Assembly (NCBI RefSeq): GCF_022879575.1
Contig: NZ_CP084261.1
Span: forward strand, 434,001-498,000
DNA from: Caballeronia sp. SL2Y3
GTDB lineage: Bacteria; Pseudomonadota; Gammaproteobacteria; Burkholderiales; Burkholderiaceae
Length of the DNA: 64,000 nt
Direction of reading: 5' to 3'
The stretch's first letter is position 1. Each line of letters opens with the position of its first letter. A program made the position numbers and the translations under genes. Under the pieces are notes generated by a model. The model searched no databases, was not told the origin of the DNA, and was given only the letters and a program-made list of their open reading frames with translations. This document shows positions 60,663 through 64,000 of this stretch, piece after piece.

Positions 60663-61249
60663 AGCTCCACCTCCGCCGGGGCGACGATGCTCGCGTCATG
60701 CGTCTCGGCGAGCTTCGGCAGGCGCGTTGCCTCGACCTTCCATCCGCGATGGCTGATGCTGCCGTTGAACGGCGGCTTGCCGACGACGTTGCCCGTGAGA
60801 CGCACGGCGCTTGCGTCGAAGCCGTCCGGCAGCGTGATGCGGCTGCCTTCCGCTTCGCTGCGCACCGGCTTGATGGTGAAGTGCTCGCGCAGCACGGCGC
60901 GGCAGCCGTCGTGCACGAGGCGCGCGGCCGCGCCGATGTCGGCGTCGCTGTAATTGGCGATGTCTTCCTCGACGAAGTCGATGAAGCGGGCGTCGCGCTG
61001 CAGGAGGCCCAGCAACTGGAGCGCGGCGACCGGGCTCGCTTCCTTCAGCGGCGAGGGCGCGGGTGCCGGTGCAACCGGTGCAACGGGCGCTGCGGCGGGC
61101 GCCGGCGTCTTGATGGGCGCTTCCGGCGCTTCGCCCGCTTCGCGCAGACGCTGCACGCGGCCGGCGAACGCGCTGTTGCCGAGGATGCCGAAAAACGCGC
61201 CGAAGGCGATGGACAGCCGGCCGAAAAAGGACGGATTCATGTCGGTCAT
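60659..61249 (-). CDS. DUF2760 protein, first gene of the Hsp70 operon
   Basis: A 196-residue protein with a short hydrophobic N-terminal segment (FGRLSIAFGAFFGILGNSAFAG), a Pro/Ala-rich linker (~45-75) and a folded C-terminal domain matching DUF2760: LQLLGLLQRDARFIDFVEEDI, AARLVHDGCRAVLREHF, VRLTGNVVGKPPFNGSISHRGWK. DUF2760 genes occur next to paired Hsp70-like genes in several groups, but their function is unknown. The start may be 61249 or 61240. Its stop overlaps the Hsp70 start. Confidence 0.85.
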   Translation of the reverse strand: MTDMNPSFFGRLSIAFGAFFGILGNSAFAGRVQRLREAGEAPEAPIKTPAPAAAPVAPVAPAPAPSPLKEASPVAALQLLGLLQRDARFIDFVEEDIANYSDADIGAAARLVHDGCRAVLREHFTIKPVRSEAEGSRITLPDGFDASAVRLTGNVVGKPPFNGSISHRGWKVEATRLPKLAETHDASIVAPAEVEL

Positions 61250-62054
61250 GGATGATGCTCCTGTAGGCCGCGTTCGAGGACGACCTTATCCTCGGGCGGC
61301 GCGGGTGGCCGAATTCGGTGGCTGACCGGCCGCAGGGCCGGTTGCCGTGGATGCTGCGTCGGCGCGACATGCATCGCGCGCCGGTGAGACGAGCGCAGGA
61401 AACGCCGGGGCGTTCGTGCCTCATCCCGTTATTGTCCATGAAGTTGCGCATCACGCGGGAAAACATCCTCGCGGGCGGGTTTGGGCTGGCTGCTCGTCGG
61501 GGGCGTCGCGCGTGGCGGCGGCGCTCATTCTCGGGATTTGCGGGGGTAAGTCAAGGCGGGGTGTGCGTTTGCGCGTTGGCGCGGCGCGCATGGCTGAAGC
61601 GTCGAGCTTTCGCGGCCGGGCGGCGAATCGGGGCCAAGTAAGGGGCCGGGTCCGGGTGCGAGGTTGAGTTCGAGGGCAAGCCACGCGTAAGCTCAGGTCT
61701 CAACCCGAGCCGCGAGCCCAGCCCCGAGCGGTGGCGCGGAGCCTCGGCTCGCAAGCCGCCACAAGCCGCCACGCGCAGACCGCAACCCGTGAGCCAAAGC
61801 CGCAAGGCACAAGCCGATGCGGCCGCGCGAAGCATCCACGAAGTTTATTGAGCAAAGCGCAATCGCTGGCGGGCGTGGTATCACACAAGCAGCGCAGACG
61901 ACACCATCTAAACGGCGATGCCATCACAGCACCGGCGAGTGATCATCCAGCCGAACGAGGCGGGGCGGACCCGAAGCACGCACGCCGATCGCCCAACGCG
62001 GTCCATTCACCGGTTCTTGCTGAATGCGCCATCTTCGGTGTGGTCCGCGCCGCT
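61250..62054. other. GC-rich spacer with short repeats
   Basis: About 805 bp with no recognised gene. Several open frames exist in this GC-rich DNA, but all translate to Arg/Ala-rich sequence without a domain. ACCGGCC-GCAG-GGCCGGT (61325-61342) forms a compact hairpin. 61690-61830 is low-complexity, with repeated GAGC, CAAGCCGCCA and AAGCCGC units; the CAAGCCGCCA unit occurs twice in tandem. The region after 61830 is more AT-rich and lies downstream of nasS. Confidence 0.5.
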
Positions 62055-63182
62055 TCAGGCTCTCACATCGAACCCGGCGACATACGCCACCGGATCGCTG
62101 CCATCCCACACGCGGCCGTCGCAGAGCGTGGCGGCTTGCCTTTCCGCAGGGATGGGCACGCCCGAAGCGCCCGCCGCCTCGCGATACAGAGCCGTCTGGT
62201 TCACGGCCGCGGCAATGGCGGCGTCGTCGCTCTCGGCGACGAGCATGCCCCATCGACGATACTGCGTGATGAACCACAAGCCCTCCGAGGCGCGCGGATA
62301 GTTGACCGCGCCGTCATCGAAGAAGCGCACCGGCGCGATGCCATGCGGCGCGCCGAGCCGTGCTTCGATCAACTCGCGCGGCACGCCCAGCAAGTCGGAC
62401 GAAGCGAGTGCTTGCGCGATCTCCGCGCGATGCTCGGGTCGGTCAACCCAGGCGCACGCATCGAGCATCGTGCGCACCAGCGCACGCGCGGTATTCGGAT
62501 ACAGCGCGACAAAATCGCGCCGGCAGGCGAGCACCTTCTCCGGATGATCCGGCCATATCTCGCTCGTATGGACGACCGTGCGTCCCGCGCCGCGCGCTTC
62601 GGCGACGCCGTGCCACGGCTCGCCCGCGGAGAAGCCGTCGAGCGTGCCTTCGGCGAGCGCCTCGGCCATACGCGGCGGCGGAATCACTACACTGCGCACG
62701 TCGCGCAACGGATGCACGCCGTTCGCCGCGAGCCAGTAGTAGAGCCACATCGCATGCGTGCCGGTCGGGAACGTCTGCGCGATAACCGGCACGCGACCGA
62801 GCGATGCCAGCGCGTCCTTCACGCTGGCCCGTTGGCGGATCGCGTCGGCGATCGGAGTCGATAGCGTGATCGCCTGTCCGTTGCGATTGAGCACCATGAG
62901 CACGGCCATGTCGGCCTGCGGCCCGCCGATGCCGAGTTGCACGCCATACACGAGCCCGTAGAGCGCGTGCGCCGCGTCGAGTTCGCCCGACAGAAGCTTG
63001 TCGCGCACGACGGCCCACGACGGCTGCCGGCACAACTCGATCTCGATGCCGTGGCGCTGTCCCATCTCGCGCAGCGCGGCGGCGGCGAGCGGCGCGGCGT
63101 CGCTGAGCGCGACAAAGCCGAGCCGCAGATGCGTGCGTTCGGGCGCGTGCGTGGCGGATGAAGCGGATATAGGCGAATTCAT
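62055..63182 (-). CDS. nasS: NasS-like nitrate/nitrite sensor (NrtA/CmpA family, no signal peptide)
   Basis: A 375-residue periplasmic-binding-like protein without a signal peptide (starts MNSPISASSATHAPERTHLRLGFVALSDAAP), so cytosolic. It has the NrtA-type fold: GELDAAHALYGLVYGVQLGIGG, AQTFPTGTHAMWLYYWLAANGVHP, SVVIPPPRMAEAL and GFSAGEPWHGVAE. NasS proteins bind nitrate or nitrite in the cytosol and release the antiterminator NasT. The nasT gene is directly upstream (20-bp gap), which supports this function over a transport role. Confidence 0.88.
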   Translation of the reverse strand: MNSPISASSATHAPERTHLRLGFVALSDAAPLAAAALREMGQRHGIEIELCRQPSWAVVRDKLLSGELDAAHALYGLVYGVQLGIGGPQADMAVLMVLNRNGQAITLSTPIADAIRQRASVKDALASLGRVPVIAQTFPTGTHAMWLYYWLAANGVHPLRDVRSVVIPPPRMAEALAEGTLDGFSAGEPWHGVAEARGAGRTVVHTSEIWPDHPEKVLACRRDFVALYPNTARALVRTMLDACAWVDRPEHRAEIAQALASSDLLGVPRELIEARLGAPHGIAPVRFFDDGAVNYPRASEGLWFITQYRRWGMLVAESDDAAIAAAVNQTALYREAAGASGVPIPAERQAATLCDGRVWDGSDPVAYVAGFDVRA

Positions 63183-63202
63183 GACGTGATAAGGAGTACT
63201 GT

Positions 63203-63778
63203 CTAACCGAGCAGGTCGGCCACGGAAAGAAGCTGGCGGGCGATTTCCGCGACTTTCACGCCTTGGTCCATCGCGCGTTTGCGCAGCGTGGCGTAAGCGT
63301 CGTTTTCCGACATGCCGCGCCGTTCCATCAGCAGACGCTTCGCGCGGTCGATGAGCTTGCGCTGCGCGAGTTCGTTCTCGACTTGTTCCAGCCGCAGCCG
63401 CAGCCGCGCCTCGTGAGCGAAGCGCGCGAGCGCGACCTCGATGATCGGCGCGAGCCGCTCCGGCGCGAGGCCCTCGACCGAGTAGGCCGTCACGCCCGCA
63501 CCGACGGCAGCGCGGATGAACTGCTGATCCGCGTCGTTGCTGAACATCAGCACGGGGCGCGGCGCGGCCTGGTTCATCACCGCGAGCTGTTCGAGCGTGT
63601 CGCGCGAAGGGGAGTCCGTGTCGATGATGACGACATCCGGCTTCTGGCTCTCGACGGCTGCATGCAGCTTGGCAGGCGCGGCGACCTCGGCGAGCATCTC
63701 ATAGCCCATGCGGGCGAGCTGATCGCGAAGATCGCCGATGGGCTTGTCGGTGTCGGTGACGAGTAGGACGCGAAGCAT
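63203..63778 (-). CDS. nasT: NasT-like ANTAR antitermination regulator
   Basis: A 191-residue regulator with a receiver-like N-terminal domain (MLRVLLVTDTDKPIGDLRDQL, VVIIDTDSPSRDTLEQLAVM) and a C-terminal ANTAR RNA-binding domain (LAQRKLIDRAKRLLMERRGMSENDAYATLRKRAMDQG). It would bind two-hairpin leader RNA and prevent termination in nitrate-assimilation operons when NasS senses nitrate. The start at 63778 gives the family length; the frame is open to 63937 without domain content. The target leader RNA is not in this window. Confidence 0.9.
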   Translation of the reverse strand: MLRVLLVTDTDKPIGDLRDQLARMGYEMLAEVAAPAKLHAAVESQKPDVVIIDTDSPSRDTLEQLAVMNQAAPRPVLMFSNDADQQFIRAAVGAGVTAYSVEGLAPERLAPIIEVALARFAHEARLRLRLEQVENELAQRKLIDRAKRLLMERRGMSENDAYATLRKRAMDQGVKVAEIARQLLSVADLLG

Positions 63779-63884
63779 CTGTTGAGCGGGGAGCGGTGTT
63801 CGAAGTATCGGTGGATTCGACTCTAACGCACGACGCCACGAGCGAAAACCTGGCCGAATGGCATAGGCCGCATGACGGCGTCTC

Positions 63885-64000
63885 TCAGGCCGCGTGCGCG
63901 AAACCGCGCTCGCGGCGCGGCGCCGAATCAACCGCAAACTCGACCGCTTCGCCGATCGCTCCGCCCACCAAGATCACTGCCGGGCTGCCGAGTCCGGCTG
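63885..64000 (-). CDS. uroporphyrinogen-III C-methyltransferase, C-terminal end (partial)
   Basis: The last 38 codons of a minus-strand gene entering from beyond the window. The translation has the end motif SPAVILVG, followed by a short variable tail and TGA at 63885-63887, typical of the SUMT/CobA enzymes that make siroheme precursor. Siroheme serves nitrite and sulphite reductases, so its location beside nasT-nasS fits a nitrate-assimilation locus. Only the tail is visible, so the exact member (cobA, nasF or cysG-type) is uncertain. Confidence 0.6.
   Translation of the reverse strand, partial: AGLGSPAVILVGGAIGEAVEFAVDSAPRRERGFAHAA

Noticed and set aside
61318..61641. Arg-rich frame in the spacer after the DUF2760 gene
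   Set aside because: Low-complexity translation with no start signal, in a repeat-rich GC spacer.

Overview
The window is high-GC DNA with closely packed genes. Its protein families (ZntB-type CorA, B12-dependent ribonucleotide reductase, DUF2760/Hsp70 operon, NasS-NasT, GlxA/DJ-1 pair, Tle3/Tla3 type VI effectors) suggest a beta-proteobacterium of the Burkholderiaceae, most like Caballeronia or Paraburkholderia. That placement is inferred from gene content, not from a database search. No rRNA, tRNA, CRISPR array, transposase or integrase was recognised.

Layout. 0-5.4 kb: the start of a Fur-regulated siderophore receptor, an ammonium transporter behind a textbook sigma-54 promoter, and a hybrid sensor kinase. 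5.4-10.2 kb: mostly small genes, including a sorbosone-dehydrogenase-like beta-propeller enzyme with a tiny CxxCxGxG protein, a UdgX uracil-DNA glycosylase, and a stand-alone pqqA peptide gene. 10.2-20 kb: a GAF-GAF-GGDEF-EAL protein, a divergent GlxA-regulator/DJ-1 pair, small enzymes, mobB and nrdJ. 20-31.5 kb: a type VI secretion island with one vgrG, two tandem copies of a tle3 lipase plus tla3 adaptor module, an intact PAAR gene and a broken PAAR remnant. No core secretion-apparatus genes are present. 32.2-38.1 kb: a chaperone-usher fimbrial operon. 38.2-44.6 kb: a peptide export system. 44.7-64 kb: a TetR regulator with twin operators, ZntB, CheV, CBS and diacylglycerol-kinase-like proteins, a metallophosphoesterase, a second hybrid kinase, a DUF2760-Hsp70-Hsp70 operon, NasT-NasS and the end of a uroporphyrinogen methyltransferase gene.

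The most notable system is at 38.2-44.6 kb. Two short genes (62 and 38 codons) encode peptides with nearly the same 17-residue leader ending in Gly-Gly, and their mature regions also align. Downstream lie an LpxL-like acyltransferase homologue, a HlyD-type periplasmic adaptor, a C39-peptidase ABC transporter with its catalytic Cys/His/Asp, and a TolC-type outer-membrane channel. This is the full parts list for leader cleavage and one-step export of a double-glycine peptide across a Gram-negative envelope, as in class II microcins. The unusual parts are the acyltransferase-like protein and the Ser/Thr/Gly/Asn-rich cores that end in alternating beta-strand-like segments. A strong terminator follows the first peptide gene and a very stable hairpin follows the second, which would favour peptide over exporter expression.

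The second theme is the type VI island. The tle3-tla3-PAAR module has been duplicated. The two tla3 genes are diverged at their 5' ends but almost identical over their last ~460 bp, which suggests gene conversion. No recognisable immunity gene sits beside either lipase.
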